From NCBI RefSeq assembly GCF_003254475.1, contig NZ_QFYQ01000001.1, forward strand, positions 2,480,001 to 2,544,000: a stretch of DNA of 64,000 nucleotides, given 5' to 3'. A program made the position numbers and the translations under genes. The DNA comes from Phenylobacterium soli (GTDB lineage: Bacteria > Pseudomonadota > Alphaproteobacteria > Caulobacterales > Caulobacteraceae). The notes below the pieces were generated by a model. That model saw only the letters and a list, made by a program, of their open reading frames with translations. It was not told the origin of the DNA and did not search any database. Position 1 is the first letter of the stretch, and each line of letters opens with the position of its first letter. Of the stretch, positions 8,801 through 17,411 are shown piece after piece.

Positions 8801-9321
8801 GCGAGGCCTGGACCACGCCGGTGCGCCTCTACGAGCTCGCCCGCGGGCCGGTGCGTGCGCGCCTGGAGCCGGACGAGGCCGAGCGCGCCGCCGTCGCCAA
8901 GACGCTGGGCCTCAAGCGGCTGCCGAAACTCGTCGCCGACGTCACCGTGCGTCCCTGGCTCGACGGCGCCGAGATCACCGGCCGCTTCGACGCGGTCGTG
9001 GAATACGTCTGCTCGGTCAGCCTGGAGCCCTTCGAAGCCCCCGTCAGCGGCGAGATCGCCGTCCAGGTGGTCCCGGCCGGCAGCGCGCTGGCCCAGCCGG
9101 AGGACGCCGCTGGCGAGGCCGAGCTGGACCCCGACGCCCCCGATCCGCCCGACGTCCTCGAGGGCGAGGCCATCGATCTGGCCGCCTATGTGGTCGAGCA
9201 CCTGGCCCTGGAGCTCGATCCGTTCCCCCGCAAGCCGGGGGCGGAATTCGAGTTCACCCCGCCCGCGCCGGAGGAATCGCCGTTCGCGGTGCTGAAGAAG
9301 CTGAAGGACGACAAGAGCTGA
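8797..9321 (+). CDS. yceD: DUF177 (YceD) family protein
   Basis: YceD/DUF177 proteins are linked to 23S rRNA accumulation and usually sit beside rpmF and the fatty-acid genes. The 174-residue product has the family core KRLPKLVADVTVRPW, then a VEYVCSVSLEPFEAPV segment corresponding to the conserved Cys-containing region, and the C-terminal IDLAAYVVEHLALELDPFPRKPG. It is translationally coupled to the upstream chaperone. Unlike in many gammaproteobacteria, no rpmF lies between it and plsX; 170 nt without a recognisable gene separate the two. Confidence 0.85.
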   Translation: MSEAWTTPVRLYELARGPVRARLEPDEAERAAVAKTLGLKRLPKLVADVTVRPWLDGAEITGRFDAVVEYVCSVSLEPFEAPVSGEIAVQVVPAGSALAQPEDAAGEAELDPDAPDPPDVLEGEAIDLAAYVVEHLALELDPFPRKPGAEFEFTPPAPEESPFAVLKKLKDDKS

Positions 9322-9490
9322 GCGCCGCCTTGGGTTTGCATCGGTCCGCTCGCACGGCGTATCGTCGCGGCGATTCCGGGCCGCAGCCCAAGCGTGCGCT
9401 GCGGGAGCGGGGTCCGGTCCTCACCGGTCGGCGCCCGCTTCATTCTAGGACATCGGCCATCTCGCATGGCCGCGGGGACCAAAGGCCGAC

Positions 9491-10576
9491 TTGACCCAAT
9501 CACCCGTCATCTCGATCGACGCCATGGGCGGGGATCACGGACCGTCCGTGGTGGTTCCGGCCGTGGCCCGCGCCCTCGCCGAACTGCCCGACAACGTGTG
9601 CTTCCTGCTGCACGGCGACGAGGCGGTGCTGGCGCCCGAGATCGCGCAGCATCCGGCCGCCGCCGGCCGCGTCACCATCCGCCACGCCGAGCGCGTCATC
9701 GGTATGGACGAGAAGCCGGCCCAGGCCCTGCGGCGTGGCAAGGGCAGCTCCATGTGGAACGCCGTCGAGGCGGTCCGCGAAGGGGAGGCGTCCTGCGCCG
9801 TCTCGGCCGGCAACACCGGCGCCCTGATGGCCATCTCCCGGCTGATCCTGCGGATGATCGCCGACCTCGACCGGCCGGCCCTGGTCGCCCCGGTCCCGAC
9901 GCCCCGCGGCGTCACCACCTTCCTGGACGTCGGCGCCAACATCGACTGCGACGCCGAGCGGCTGATCGAGTTCGCCATCATGGGCGAGGCCTATCACCGC
10001 GCCGCGCACGGCAAGGCCAAGCCCGCCATCGGCCTGCTCAACGTCGGCGCCGAGGAGATGAAGGGCCACGACGAGGTCCGCGAGGCCGACCGGATCCTGC
10101 GGGCCGGCGGATTCGACCTCAACTACAAGGGTTTCGTCGAGGGCGACGACGTCACCCGCGGCTCGGTGGACGTGATCGTCACCGACGGTTTCACGGGCAA
10201 TGTGGCCCTGAAGGCGATGGAGGGCGTGGCGCGGTTCATCACCGGCGAGCTGCGTTCGGCCCTGACCAGCGGCGGCCTCGCCACCGCCGGCGCGCTCCTG
10301 GCGCGGGGCGCCCTGACCAAGTTCCGCGACCGCATGAACCCGCCACCGGCCGCGCCCTTCCTGGGGCTCAACGGCCTGGTGCTGAAAGTCCACGGCGGCG
10401 CCAACGCCCGCGACTTCGCCCAGGCGCTCAAGGTCGCAGCCGATCTCGCCCAAAGCGACTTCGCCGCCGAGATCGAACGCAATATGAGGAAGCTCCCCGC
10501 GGCGCTGGCCGAAGCCGCGCCGGAAGCGGGCGCCGGGATGTCCGGCGAAGCGGCGGATGTGGAGCGGACTAAGTGA
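9491..10576 (+). CDS. plsX: Phosphate acyltransferase PlsX
   Basis: PlsX converts acyl-ACP to acyl-phosphate, the acyl donor for PlsY at the start of phospholipid synthesis. It is a peripheral membrane enzyme. The 361-residue product begins with the family motif ISIDAMGGDHGP, and carries SAGNTGALMA, FLDVGANIDC and TDGFTGNVALK. The start codon is TTG, the only sensible start that keeps the first beta strand. It overlaps fabH by 4 nt (GTGA), the standard plsX-fabH coupling. Confidence 0.96.
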   Translation: MTQSPVISIDAMGGDHGPSVVVPAVARALAELPDNVCFLLHGDEAVLAPEIAQHPAAAGRVTIRHAERVIGMDEKPAQALRRGKGSSMWNAVEAVREGEASCAVSAGNTGALMAISRLILRMIADLDRPALVAPVPTPRGVTTFLDVGANIDCDAERLIEFAIMGEAYHRAAHGKAKPAIGLLNVGAEEMKGHDEVREADRILRAGGFDLNYKGFVEGDDVTRGSVDVIVTDGFTGNVALKAMEGVARFITGELRSALTSGGLATAGALLARGALTKFRDRMNPPPAAPFLGLNGLVLKVHGGANARDFAQALKVAADLAQSDFAAEIERNMRKLPAALAEAAPEAGAGMSGEAADVERTK

Positions 10577-11553
10577 CGAGCGTGCTGCGTAGTGTCGTGA
10601 CCGGCGTGGGCGGCTACCTGCCGGAGCGGGTGGTCACCAACGACGACCTGGCCAAGATCGTCGAGACCTCCGACGAGTGGATCCGCGAGCGCACCGGCAT
10701 CCACGAGCGCCGCAAGGCCGCCGACGACCAGCCGGTCTCCGACCTCGCCGTGGCCGCCGCCCGCATCGCCCTGGAGGCGGCCGGCCGTACGCCGGCCGAC
10801 GTCGACTGCATCGTCGTCGCCACGACCACCGGCGACCTGACCTTCCCGGCCACCGCCACCATCGTCCAGCGCAAGCTCGGCTGCCCGGTGGGCGTCGCCT
10901 TCGACGTCCAGGCGGTCTGCTCAGGGTTCGTCTACGCCCTCTCGGTGGCCGACGGCTTCGTCGCCCGCGGCCGCTCCAAGTGCTGCCTCGTCATCGGGGC
11001 CGAGGCCATGACCCGGCTGATGGACTGGACCGACCGCGGCACCTGCGTGCTGTTCGGCGACGGCGCCGGCGCGGTGGTGCTGGAGCCGGGCGAGGGGACC
11101 GGGGCCACTGCCGACCGCGGCCTGCTGGGCTTCGCCCTGCGCGCCGACGGGACCAAGCAGGACCTGCTGTTCGTCGATGGCGGCGTCTCCACGAACGGCC
11201 AGGTCGGCCATCTGCGCATGCAGGGCAACCAGGTGTTCCGCCACGCCGTGGTCAACATCTCCGAGGCCATCCACGCCGCGGCGGCCGACGCCGGCATCCC
11301 GGTGGAGAGCGTCGACTGGTTCATCCCGCACCAGGCCAATCAGCGCATCCTCGAGGGCGTCGCCAAGCGCGTCGGCATCGATGAGCGCAAGGTGATCTCG
11401 ACGGTGGCCCGCCACGCCAACACCTCGGCGGCCTCGATCCCTCTGGCGCTCTATGAGGGTGTCAAGGATGGCCGTGTGAAACCGGGCGACCTACTGCTCC
11501 TCGAAGCAATGGGCGGCGGCCTCACCTGGGGCGCCTGCGTTATCCGGCTCTAG
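10573..11553 (+). CDS. fabH: 3-oxoacyl-[acyl-carrier-protein] synthase III
   Basis: FabH starts fatty-acid synthesis by condensing an acyl-CoA primer with malonyl-ACP. The 326-residue protein has the complete triad: Cys116 in AVCSGF, His253 in HQANQRI and Asn283 in HANTSAAS. The N-terminal TGVGGYLPERVVTNDDLA and the glycine-rich C-terminus GGGLTWGA are typical. It starts with GTG overlapping the plsX stop. It is distinct from the type III polyketide synthase of the same fold superfamily at 2060. Confidence 0.97.
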   Translation: MTSVLRSVVTGVGGYLPERVVTNDDLAKIVETSDEWIRERTGIHERRKAADDQPVSDLAVAAARIALEAAGRTPADVDCIVVATTTGDLTFPATATIVQRKLGCPVGVAFDVQAVCSGFVYALSVADGFVARGRSKCCLVIGAEAMTRLMDWTDRGTCVLFGDGAGAVVLEPGEGTGATADRGLLGFALRADGTKQDLLFVDGGVSTNGQVGHLRMQGNQVFRHAVVNISEAIHAAAADAGIPVESVDWFIPHQANQRILEGVAKRVGIDERKVISTVARHANTSAASIPLALYEGVKDGRVKPGDLLLLEAMGGGLTWGACVIRL

Positions 11554-11667
11554 ATTTCATCTGTTCCTGGCTTTTCAGTCGGGGCCTCAAATTACCCGCT
11601 TGAAGTCTTTGACCTGATGGGACAATCAGGGCAGGCTCTTGTCGTCGCTTCGGGGGTACGGGCGAGT

Positions 11668-11970
11668 ATGAAAGGCGAGACTGTGACGCGGGCCGACCTT
11701 TGCGAGGCGGTCCACGAAGAAGTGGGCCTCACGCGCCAGGATTGCGGCGAGCTGGTCGAGCGCGTGCTCGAGCTCATGGCCCAGGCGCTCGAGCAGGGCG
11801 AGCAGGTCAAGCTCTCCGGCTTCGGCGTCTTCCAGGTGCGCGCCAAGCGCGCCCGGATGGGCCGCAATCCCAAGACGGGCGAGCCCGCCGCCATCGAGCC
11901 GCGCCGGGTGATCGGCTTCCGCGCTTCCCAGGTGATGAAGGCGCGGGTCGACCAGGCGCTGTCGCGGTGA
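11668..11970 (+). CDS. ihfA: Integration host factor alpha subunit
   Basis: IHF is a DNA-bending nucleoid heterodimer; in Caulobacter-type bacteria it co-activates many sigma54 and cell-cycle promoters. The 100-residue product has the HU/IHF fold with TRADLCEAVHEEVGL at the start, GFGVFQVRAKRARMGRNP forming the DNA-contacting beta arm, and a C-terminal helix (RASQVMKARVDQAL). Longer in-frame starts exist upstream (11617), but the ATG at 11668 gives the family start. It follows fabH by 114 nt and precedes a merR gene by 15 nt, a conserved order. Confidence 0.93.
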   Translation: MKGETVTRADLCEAVHEEVGLTRQDCGELVERVLELMAQALEQGEQVKLSGFGVFQVRAKRARMGRNPKTGEPAAIEPRRVIGFRASQVMKARVDQALSR

Positions 11971-11985
11971 GGACCCGCTAGCGCC

Positions 11986-12414
11986 GTGGCCAAGGGGCCG
12001 GAAGCCTTCCGGACGATCTCCGAGGCGGCCGACGAGCTGAACGTGCCGCAGCATGTGCTGCGCTTCTGGGAAACCAAGTTCACCTTCATCCGGCCCATGA
12101 AGCGGGCCGGCGGCCGGCGTTTCTACCGCCCGGCCGACATCGCCGTGCTCAAGGGCGTGCGCCGCCTGCTGCACGACGAGGGCTACACGATCAAAGGCGT
12201 CCAGCGCCTGCACCGCGAGGAGGGGCTCCGCCGCCTCGTCGCCGCCGGGGAGGGTCAGTCGCTGGCCGCCCCCGTCGCCGGGCCGGAGCCGCAGCCGGGC
12301 GGCCTCGGCCTCGGGTCGTCCCCGCTCACCGACGGCGCCCGCGACCGCCTGGCCGAGATCCTCGCCGAGCTCGAGGCCACCAAGGCCCGGCTGGACGGCA
12401 TCCTGAAGCAGTAG
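11986..12414 (+). CDS. MerR family transcriptional regulator
   Basis: The 142-residue protein has an N-terminal MerR winged helix-turn-helix: [20 protein letters not shown], then the wing with [16 protein letters not shown] and the YTIKGVQRL segment (about 8-75). A low-complexity Pro/Gly linker and a short C-terminal helix ([19 protein letters not shown]) that would dimerise follow. It lacks the metal-binding cysteines of MerR itself, so the ligand is unknown. The GTG start lies 15 nt after ihfA, and the ihfA-merR pair is widely conserved in proteobacteria. Confidence 0.9.
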   Translation: MAKGPEAFRTISEAADELNVPQHVLRFWETKFTFIRPMKRAGGRRFYRPADIAVLKGVRRLLHDEGYTIKGVQRLHREEGLRRLVAAGEGQSLAAPVAGPEPQPGGLGLGSSPLTDGARDRLAEILAELEATKARLDGILKQ

Positions 12415-12436
12415 GGAAATCTCGCCGCCGGGCCGC

Positions 12437-12513
<77 letters not shown>

Positions 12514-12584
12514 CGAGGCCCAGGCGGCGAGGCGGGTCTTCTAGCGAGTTCCGGTGCGGCGGCAAACGCTAAAATGCAGGGGCT

Positions 12585-12782
12585 TCAGCGTCCCCGGTTC
12601 ATCCAACTGATCAGCGGCAGCAGCGGCACGCCCCAGAGCACGCCGGCGAGGCCGAAGTAGATCACCTGGAAGGCCCAGTGCTTGGGGATCCGGTCGCCCA
12701 GCGTCGCCACCACCGCCACGTAGGCGGTGAGGAAGGCCAGGATGCCGACCATGCCGATCAGCTTGCGGACGCGCGCGCTCAT
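12585..12782 (-). CDS. DUF2842 family small membrane protein
   Basis: The 65-residue product has two hydrophobic helices (LIGMVGILAFLTAYVAVVAT and VIYFGLAGVLWGVPLLPLI) and ends SWMNRGR, which fits the short alphaproteobacterial DUF2842 family. No function is known. The internal ATG at 12782 (MSARVRKLIG) is the usual start; a longer version from 12848 would prepend a non-conserved tail. It is divergent from the heme A synthase gene, the two starts being 120 nt apart. Confidence 0.75.
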   Translation of the reverse strand: MSARVRKLIGMVGILAFLTAYVAVVATLGDRIPKHWAFQVIYFGLAGVLWGVPLLPLISWMNRGR

Positions 12783-12902
12783 GAGAAACCCCTCGTCCGC
12801 AGGCTCATAACGGGTGACGGCCGGCGGCGGAAGCATGGACGCGGCCACGACGCGGGTGTAGCGGGGCGCCTAATCGCCACAATTGGCCCTATAGCCCAGT
12901 TC

Positions 12903-13934
12903 ATGACCTCGTTCCTGCGTTCCGACCGCTCGCGCGCGGTGGCCGTCTGGCTGTTCGCCGTCGCGGCCCTGGTCACCGCCATGGTGGTGGTGGGCGGCGC
13001 GACCCGGCTCACCGGCTCGGGCCTGTCGATCACCGAGTGGAAGCCGATCAAGGGCGTCATCCCGCCCCTGAACCCGGCCGAGTGGCAGGCCGAGTTCGTC
13101 CGCTACCAGCAGATCCCCCAGTACAAGCTCCTCAACCGGGGCATGAGCCTCTCCCAGTTCCAGTCGATCTACTGGTGGGAGTGGTCGCACCGCCTGCTCG
13201 GGCGCGCGATGGGCATGGTCTTCTTCGTGCCATTCGTCTGGTTCCTGATCCGCCGCGAGGTCTCGCGCCGGCTCGCCTGGCGGCTCGGCGTCCTCTTCCT
13301 GCTGGGCGGGCTGCAGGGCTTCGTCGGCTGGTGGATGGTGGCGAGCGGCCTGGCCGACCGGGTCTATGTCGCGCCGGAGCGGCTGATGCTGCACCTGGGC
13401 CTCGCCTTCGCCCTGCTGGGGGCGCTGGTCTGGACGGCGCTCGACGCCGAGGCCGGCTGGGCGCGCCAGACCCTGCCCAGCCCCTGGGGCGGCCGGGCCC
13501 TGTGGCTGGCGGGCCTCATCTACCTGCAGGTGCTCCTCGGCGCCCTGGTGGCCGGCAACCACGCGGGCCTGATCTACAACGACTGGCCGCTGTTCAACGG
13601 CCGGCTGCTGCCCGACGCCTATGCGGGGCAGGGCCTCTGGGCGACCCTCGCCCACAGCCAGGGCGCGGTGCAGCTCCACCACCGTCTGCTCGCCTATCTC
13701 GTGCTGGTCCTGGCGGTCGCCATGGGGGTCTCGGCCTGGCGCTCCAGCTACCTGGCGCGTGACGCCAAGATCCTCGGCCTCGTCCTGATGGGCGCGGTGA
13801 TCCTCCAGGCGCTGCTCGGCATCGCCACCCTGATGGCCGCCGTGCCCCTGGCGCTGGGCATGATCCACCAGCTGATGGCCGCCATCACCTTCTGCCTCGC
13901 GATCGCCTTCGCCTGGCGCGTACGGCGCATCTAG
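12903..13934 (+). CDS. ctaA: Heme A synthase (COX15/CtaA)
   Basis: This inner-membrane oxygenase converts heme O to heme A for cytochrome oxidase. The 343-residue protein has eight predicted membrane helices. Its conserved motifs are GGATRLTGSGLSITEWKP at about 35-52, WWEWSHRLLGR with a heme-ligand His, QLHHRLLAY, and MIHQLMA near the end. The chosen ATG (MTSFLRSDRSRAVAVW) places a short cytoplasmic leader before the first helix. It is the long alphaproteobacterial (type 2) form with two pseudo-repeated halves. Confidence 0.94.
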   Translation: MTSFLRSDRSRAVAVWLFAVAALVTAMVVVGGATRLTGSGLSITEWKPIKGVIPPLNPAEWQAEFVRYQQIPQYKLLNRGMSLSQFQSIYWWEWSHRLLGRAMGMVFFVPFVWFLIRREVSRRLAWRLGVLFLLGGLQGFVGWWMVASGLADRVYVAPERLMLHLGLAFALLGALVWTALDAEAGWARQTLPSPWGGRALWLAGLIYLQVLLGALVAGNHAGLIYNDWPLFNGRLLPDAYAGQGLWATLAHSQGAVQLHHRLLAYLVLVLAVAMGVSAWRSSYLARDAKILGLVLMGAVILQALLGIATLMAAVPLALGMIHQLMAAITFCLAIAFAWRVRRI

Positions 13935-14059
13935 GGCCCGACGAACGCCCAGGGAACGGGCGGGCCCCGCCGAGTCCGAAAACGCGGGATCGCTGTCATT
14001 GCCGCCGCGCGGGCGCCGCGACCACAGTCCAGCCGACCACGGGTCAGGGGGACTTCGAC

Positions 14060-14683
14060 ATGCGAATTCAGGGCAGGGCGCTCGCCGCGGGGCTTGCGGC
14101 GGCGATGATCGGCAGCGTGGGCCTGGCGGCGTTCGCGGCCGGGCCGGAGCAGCCGGCGGGCGAGGGGCCGCGCTACACCGCCGACGGCCGGCTGGAATTC
14201 CCGGCCGACTACCGCGATTGGGTCTATCTCAGCACCGGCATGGACATGGCCTACGTCGAGGGTTCGTCCAACCCGGACATGCACATGCTCGACAACGTCT
14301 TCGTCGGCCGCGGCGCCTACGCGGCCTTCCAGAAGACCGGGACCTGGCCGGACAGGACCATGTTCGTGCTGGAGGCGCGCCGCGCCGTGCAGAAGGGCTC
14401 TATCAACAAGCGCGGCCATTTCCAGGCGGAGCGGATGGCCACCGAGGTCCACGTCAAGGACACGACGCGCTTCAAGGACACCGGCGGCTGGGGTTTCTTC
14501 GGCTTCGGCGGCAGCGAGACCGCCGCGCCCAAGATGCCGGCCCAGGTCGCCTGCTACGCCTGCCACGAGGCGCACGGGGCGGTGGACACCACCTTCGTCC
14601 AGTTCTACCCGACGCTCCTGCCGCTGGCGCAGGCGAAGAAGACCCTCAGCGCCGGCTATCTGAAGGACGAAGCCGGGCGGTAG
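14060..14683 (+). CDS. Periplasmic cytochrome P460 family protein
   Basis: The 207-residue product has a signal peptide (AAGLAAAMIGSVGLAAFAAG), a P460-like domain with FPADYRDWVYLSTGMDM, and one c-type heme motif CYACHEAH (Cys165, Cys168, His169) near the C-terminus followed by TTFVQFYPTL. Well-studied P460 enzymes oxidise hydroxylamine or nitric oxide, but many homologues in non-nitrifiers are of unknown role. I could not identify the Lys cross-link residue. It stands alone between heme A synthase and the ribosomal pair. Confidence 0.85.
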   Translation: MRIQGRALAAGLAAAMIGSVGLAAFAAGPEQPAGEGPRYTADGRLEFPADYRDWVYLSTGMDMAYVEGSSNPDMHMLDNVFVGRGAYAAFQKTGTWPDRTMFVLEARRAVQKGSINKRGHFQAERMATEVHVKDTTRFKDTGGWGFFGFGGSETAAPKMPAQVACYACHEAHGAVDTTFVQFYPTLLPLAQAKKTLSAGYLKDEAGR

Positions 14684-14753
14684 AGGTATCATATTACCGC
14701 TATTAAAAAGATCAGTTTTTTCAATCACCTGATCCGAATTGCGGATTGGCGTG

Positions 14754-14782
14754 TTGACAGGCGTTCGCGACCCCGGCATATG
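14754..14782 (+). promoter_or_regulatory. Candidate housekeeping promoter of rplM-rpsI
   Basis: TTGACA (14754-14759), a 17-nt spacer and CATATG (14777-14782) form a plausible sigma70-type promoter 59 nt before the rplM start. It sits just downstream of an unusually AT-rich stretch (14690-14740), which could act as an UP-like element. The -10 box is only a partial match to consensus. Confidence 0.4.
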
Positions 14783-14840
14783 CCCGCGCTCACGTCGGGG
14801 CGGCCTCGTCCCGAACAGCTATACGGACGCCAATCCCATG

Positions 14841-15311
14841 ATGAAGACCACGGCTTCGCTGAAGCCCGCCGAGGTCGAGAAGAAGTGGATCGTGATCGAC
14901 GCCAAGGACGCCGTGGTCGGCCGCCTTGCCTCGTTCATCGCGATGCGCCTTCGCGGCAAGCACCGGCCCGACTACACCCCGCACGTGGACTGCGGCGACT
15001 TCGTCGTCGTGCTCAACGCCGACAAGGTGAAGTTCACCGGCAAGAAGGCCACCAACGAAGTCTACTACTGGCACACGGGCCACCCGGGCGGCGTCAAGCA
15101 GCGCACCCCGGCGCAGATCCTCGGCGGCAAGTACCCCGAGCGCGTGCTGCAGAAGGCCGTGGAGCGCATGCTGCCCAAGGAAAGCCCGCTCGCCCGCAAG
15201 CAGATGACGCACCTGCGCATCTACACCGGCGACACGCATCCCCATGAGGCGCAGAACCCTGAGACCATCGCGTTCGCCGATCTGAACGCCAAGAACGTGC
15301 GGAGCGCGTAA
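14841..15311 (+). CDS. rplM: 50S ribosomal protein L13
   Basis: L13 is an early-assembly protein of the large ribosomal subunit. The product (156 residues) has [16 protein letters not shown], then [18 protein letters not shown] and the conserved HTGHPGG and VERMLPK segments, and ends with the [15 protein letters not shown] region. Two adjacent ATGs occur at 14838 and 14841; the second gives the usual MKTTASLKP start. It forms an operon with rpsI five nucleotides downstream, the universal rplM-rpsI pair. Confidence 0.97.
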   Translation: MKTTASLKPAEVEKKWIVIDAKDAVVGRLASFIAMRLRGKHRPDYTPHVDCGDFVVVLNADKVKFTGKKATNEVYYWHTGHPGGVKQRTPAQILGGKYPERVLQKAVERMLPKESPLARKQMTHLRIYTGDTHPHEAQNPETIAFADLNAKNVRSA

Positions 15312-15316
15312 GAGCG

Positions 15317-15805
15317 ATGTCGGAAACCCCGAACACCGAAGCCACCGGCTTCGACGCCCTGAAGGGCATGGGCACGCAGGCGTCCGAGACGGTCGTCCGC
15401 GAGCCGAAGATCGACGCCCAGGGCCGCGCCTACGCGACCGGCAAGCGCAAGAACGCCGTCGCCCGCGTGTGGATCAAGCCGGGCAAGGGCTCCATCACCA
15501 TCAACGGCCGGGACCAGGAGATCTACTTCGCCCGTCCGGTGCTGCGCATGATGATCGCCCAGCCGCTGCAGATCGCCGATCGCCTCGGCCAGTTCGACGT
15601 CGTCGTCTCGGTGGAAGGCTCGGGCCTCTCGGGCCAGGCCGGCGCCGTTCGTCACGGCATCGCCAAGGCGCTGACCTACTACGAGCCGGGCCTGCGCTCG
15701 GTCCTCAAGCCGCACGGCTTCCTGACCCGCGACCCGCGCGTCGTCGAGCGGAAGAAGTACGGCAAGGCCAAGGCCCGACGCAGCTTCCAGTTCTCGAAGC
15801 GCTAA
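15317..15805 (+). CDS. rpsI: 30S ribosomal protein S9
   Basis: S9 contacts P-site tRNA through its C-terminal tail. The 162-residue product has an extra N-terminal stretch of about 35 residues typical of alphaproteobacteria. The core starts at [14 protein letters not shown] and carries [20 protein letters not shown] and the basic end [17 protein letters not shown]. It is preceded by rplM and followed by a strong intrinsic terminator. Confidence 0.97.
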   Translation: MSETPNTEATGFDALKGMGTQASETVVREPKIDAQGRAYATGKRKNAVARVWIKPGKGSITINGRDQEIYFARPVLRMMIAQPLQIADRLGQFDVVVSVEGSGLSGQAGAVRHGIAKALTYYEPGLRSVLKPHGFLTRDPRVVERKKYGKAKARRSFQFSKR

Positions 15806-15830
15806 CCGCGCGCGACAACTCGCGTTTCGG

Positions 15831-15869
15831 AAAGGGCGCTTCGGGCAACCGAGGCGCCCTTTCTCTTTC
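15831..15869 (+). terminator. Intrinsic terminator of rplM-rpsI
   Basis: AAAGGGCGCTTCGG (15831-15844) pairs with CCGAGGCGCCCTTT (15849-15862), one G-T wobble in 14 bp, with a GCAA tetraloop, followed by TCTCTTT. It lies 25 nt after the rpsI stop. Confidence 0.9.
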
Positions 15870-15907
15870 CGGGCTCCTTCCCGCCTTCTCCTTCCGGACC
15901 AGGTTTC

Positions 15908-16885
15908 ATGGCTCACTCAGTCTTCATCGACGGCGAGGCCGGCACGACCGGCCTGCAGATCCGGCAACGGCTCGAGGCGCGGCGCGACATCCGCCTGGTC
16001 TCGATCGATCCGGACAAGCGCAAGGATGCGGCTGCCCGCGCCGAGCTGCTCAACAGCGCCGACGCGGTGATCCTGTGCCTGCCGGACGACGCCGCCCGCG
16101 AGGCGGTGGACCTGATCACCGAGAGCCACGTGCGGGTGGTCGATCCCTCCACCGCCCACCGGATCGCGCCCGGCTGGACCTTCGGCTTTCCCGAGCTCTG
16201 CGCCGGCCAGCGCGAGGCGGTCACCGCCTCCAAGCGGGTCAGCAATCCGGGCTGCTACTCCACGGGTTTCATCGCGCTCGTCCGGCCGCTAGTCGACGCC
16301 GGGATTCTGCCGCCGGCGCATCCGGTCGTCTGCAACGCCATCTCCGGCTACTCAGGCGGCGGCAAGGGCCTGATCGCCGAGATGGAGGGCGCGGCGCCCG
16401 AAGGGACCTCCGACGCCTACCGCACCTACGGCCTGACCCTCGCCCACAAGCATGTGCCGGAGATGCAGCTGCGCACCGGCCTCGACCATCCGCCGCTGTT
16501 CGCCCCGTCGGTGGGCCGCTACGCCCAGGGCATGATCGTCGAGGTTCCGCTCCAGCTCTGGGCTCTGCCCGGCGCGCCTGAGCCCGAGGACCTGCGCCGT
16601 GCGCTCGCCGCTCACTATCAGGGCGAGCGGTTCGTCGAGGTCGCCTCCGAGGCCGAGTGCGCCGAGCTGGCCAGCGCCCGCGCCGGCGCGGCCGGCTATG
16701 TCGCCGGTCTCGATCCCGAGGCCCTGAACGGCACGAACCAGCTCAAGCTCTTCGTGTTCGGCAACGCCGCCCGCGGCCAGGCCCGGCTGGTGGCCCTGCT
16801 CGACAATCTCGGCAAGGGCGCCTCCGGCGCCTGCGTGCAGAACCTCAACCTGATGCTCGGCCTGCCGGAGGGCGCGGGGCTCTGA
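15908..16885 (+). CDS. argC: N-acetyl-gamma-glutamyl-phosphate reductase
   Basis: ArgC reduces N-acetylglutamyl phosphate to the semialdehyde in arginine synthesis. The 325-residue length and the start [16 protein letters not shown] fit the short type-2 form. The catalytic Cys116 lies in [24 protein letters not shown] and the C-terminal [15 protein letters not shown] are also typical. It follows the rpsI terminator, an association between rpsI and argC that occurs in many alphaproteobacteria. Confidence 0.95.
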   Translation: MAHSVFIDGEAGTTGLQIRQRLEARRDIRLVSIDPDKRKDAAARAELLNSADAVILCLPDDAAREAVDLITESHVRVVDPSTAHRIAPGWTFGFPELCAGQREAVTASKRVSNPGCYSTGFIALVRPLVDAGILPPAHPVVCNAISGYSGGGKGLIAEMEGAAPEGTSDAYRTYGLTLAHKHVPEMQLRTGLDHPPLFAPSVGRYAQGMIVEVPLQLWALPGAPEPEDLRRALAAHYQGERFVEVASEAECAELASARAGAAGYVAGLDPEALNGTNQLKLFVFGNAARGQARLVALLDNLGKGASGACVQNLNLMLGLPEGAGL

Positions 16886-16928
16886 AGTCTGGTGTAACCT
16901 TCGGGCTCGTCCTTGCGTATTCCAAGGC

Positions 16929-17411
16929 ATGAGCCCGATGGACCGTCGATCCTTCCTCCTCGCCACCGCCCTCGCGGCCGCCGCGCCTGCGGCCCTGGCC
17001 GCCGACCGCTACGCCGCCTCGCCGTGGCGCAAGCTGTCCGACGCCGACTGGAAGAAGCGCCTCTCGCCGGAGGCCTACGAGGTGCTGCGCCAGGAGGGGA
17101 CCGAGCGTCCCTTCACCAGCCCGCTGCTTCGCGAGCACCGCAAGGGGACCTTCGTCTGCGCCGGCTGCGGCCTGGCGCTCTTCAAGTCCGAGTGGAAGTT
17201 CGAGAGCGGCACCGGCTGGCCGAGCTTCTACACCGAGATCCCCGGCGCGCTCGGCAAGAAGGTGGACAAGGGCCTGCCGTTCGAGGTGCGCACCGAATAC
17301 CACTGCGCCCAGTGCCTGGGGCACCAGGGCCACGTCTTCAACGACGGGCCCCGGCCCACAGGCCTGCGCTACTGCAACGACGGCGTCGCCCTCAGGTTCG
17401 TGCCGGCTTAG
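16929..17411 (+). CDS. msrB: Tat-exported peptide-methionine (R)-S-oxide reductase
   Basis: MsrB repairs the R form of oxidised methionine. The 160-residue product begins with a twin-arginine signal (MDRRSFLLATALAAAAPAALA), so it should act in the periplasm. The mature domain has the zinc cysteines in CAGC and CAQC, ESGTGWPSFY, LGHQGHVFNDGP, and the catalytic Cys149 in RYCNDG, where the usual Asn-Ser is Asn-Asp. No msrA or msrPQ is nearby, and the electron donor is not evident. The 3' end overlaps the convergent DUF2807 gene by 20 nt. Confidence 0.92.
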   Translation: MSPMDRRSFLLATALAAAAPAALAADRYAASPWRKLSDADWKKRLSPEAYEVLRQEGTERPFTSPLLREHRKGTFVCAGCGLALFKSEWKFESGTGWPSFYTEIPGALGKKVDKGLPFEVRTEYHCAQCLGHQGHVFNDGPRPTGLRYCNDGVALRFVPA

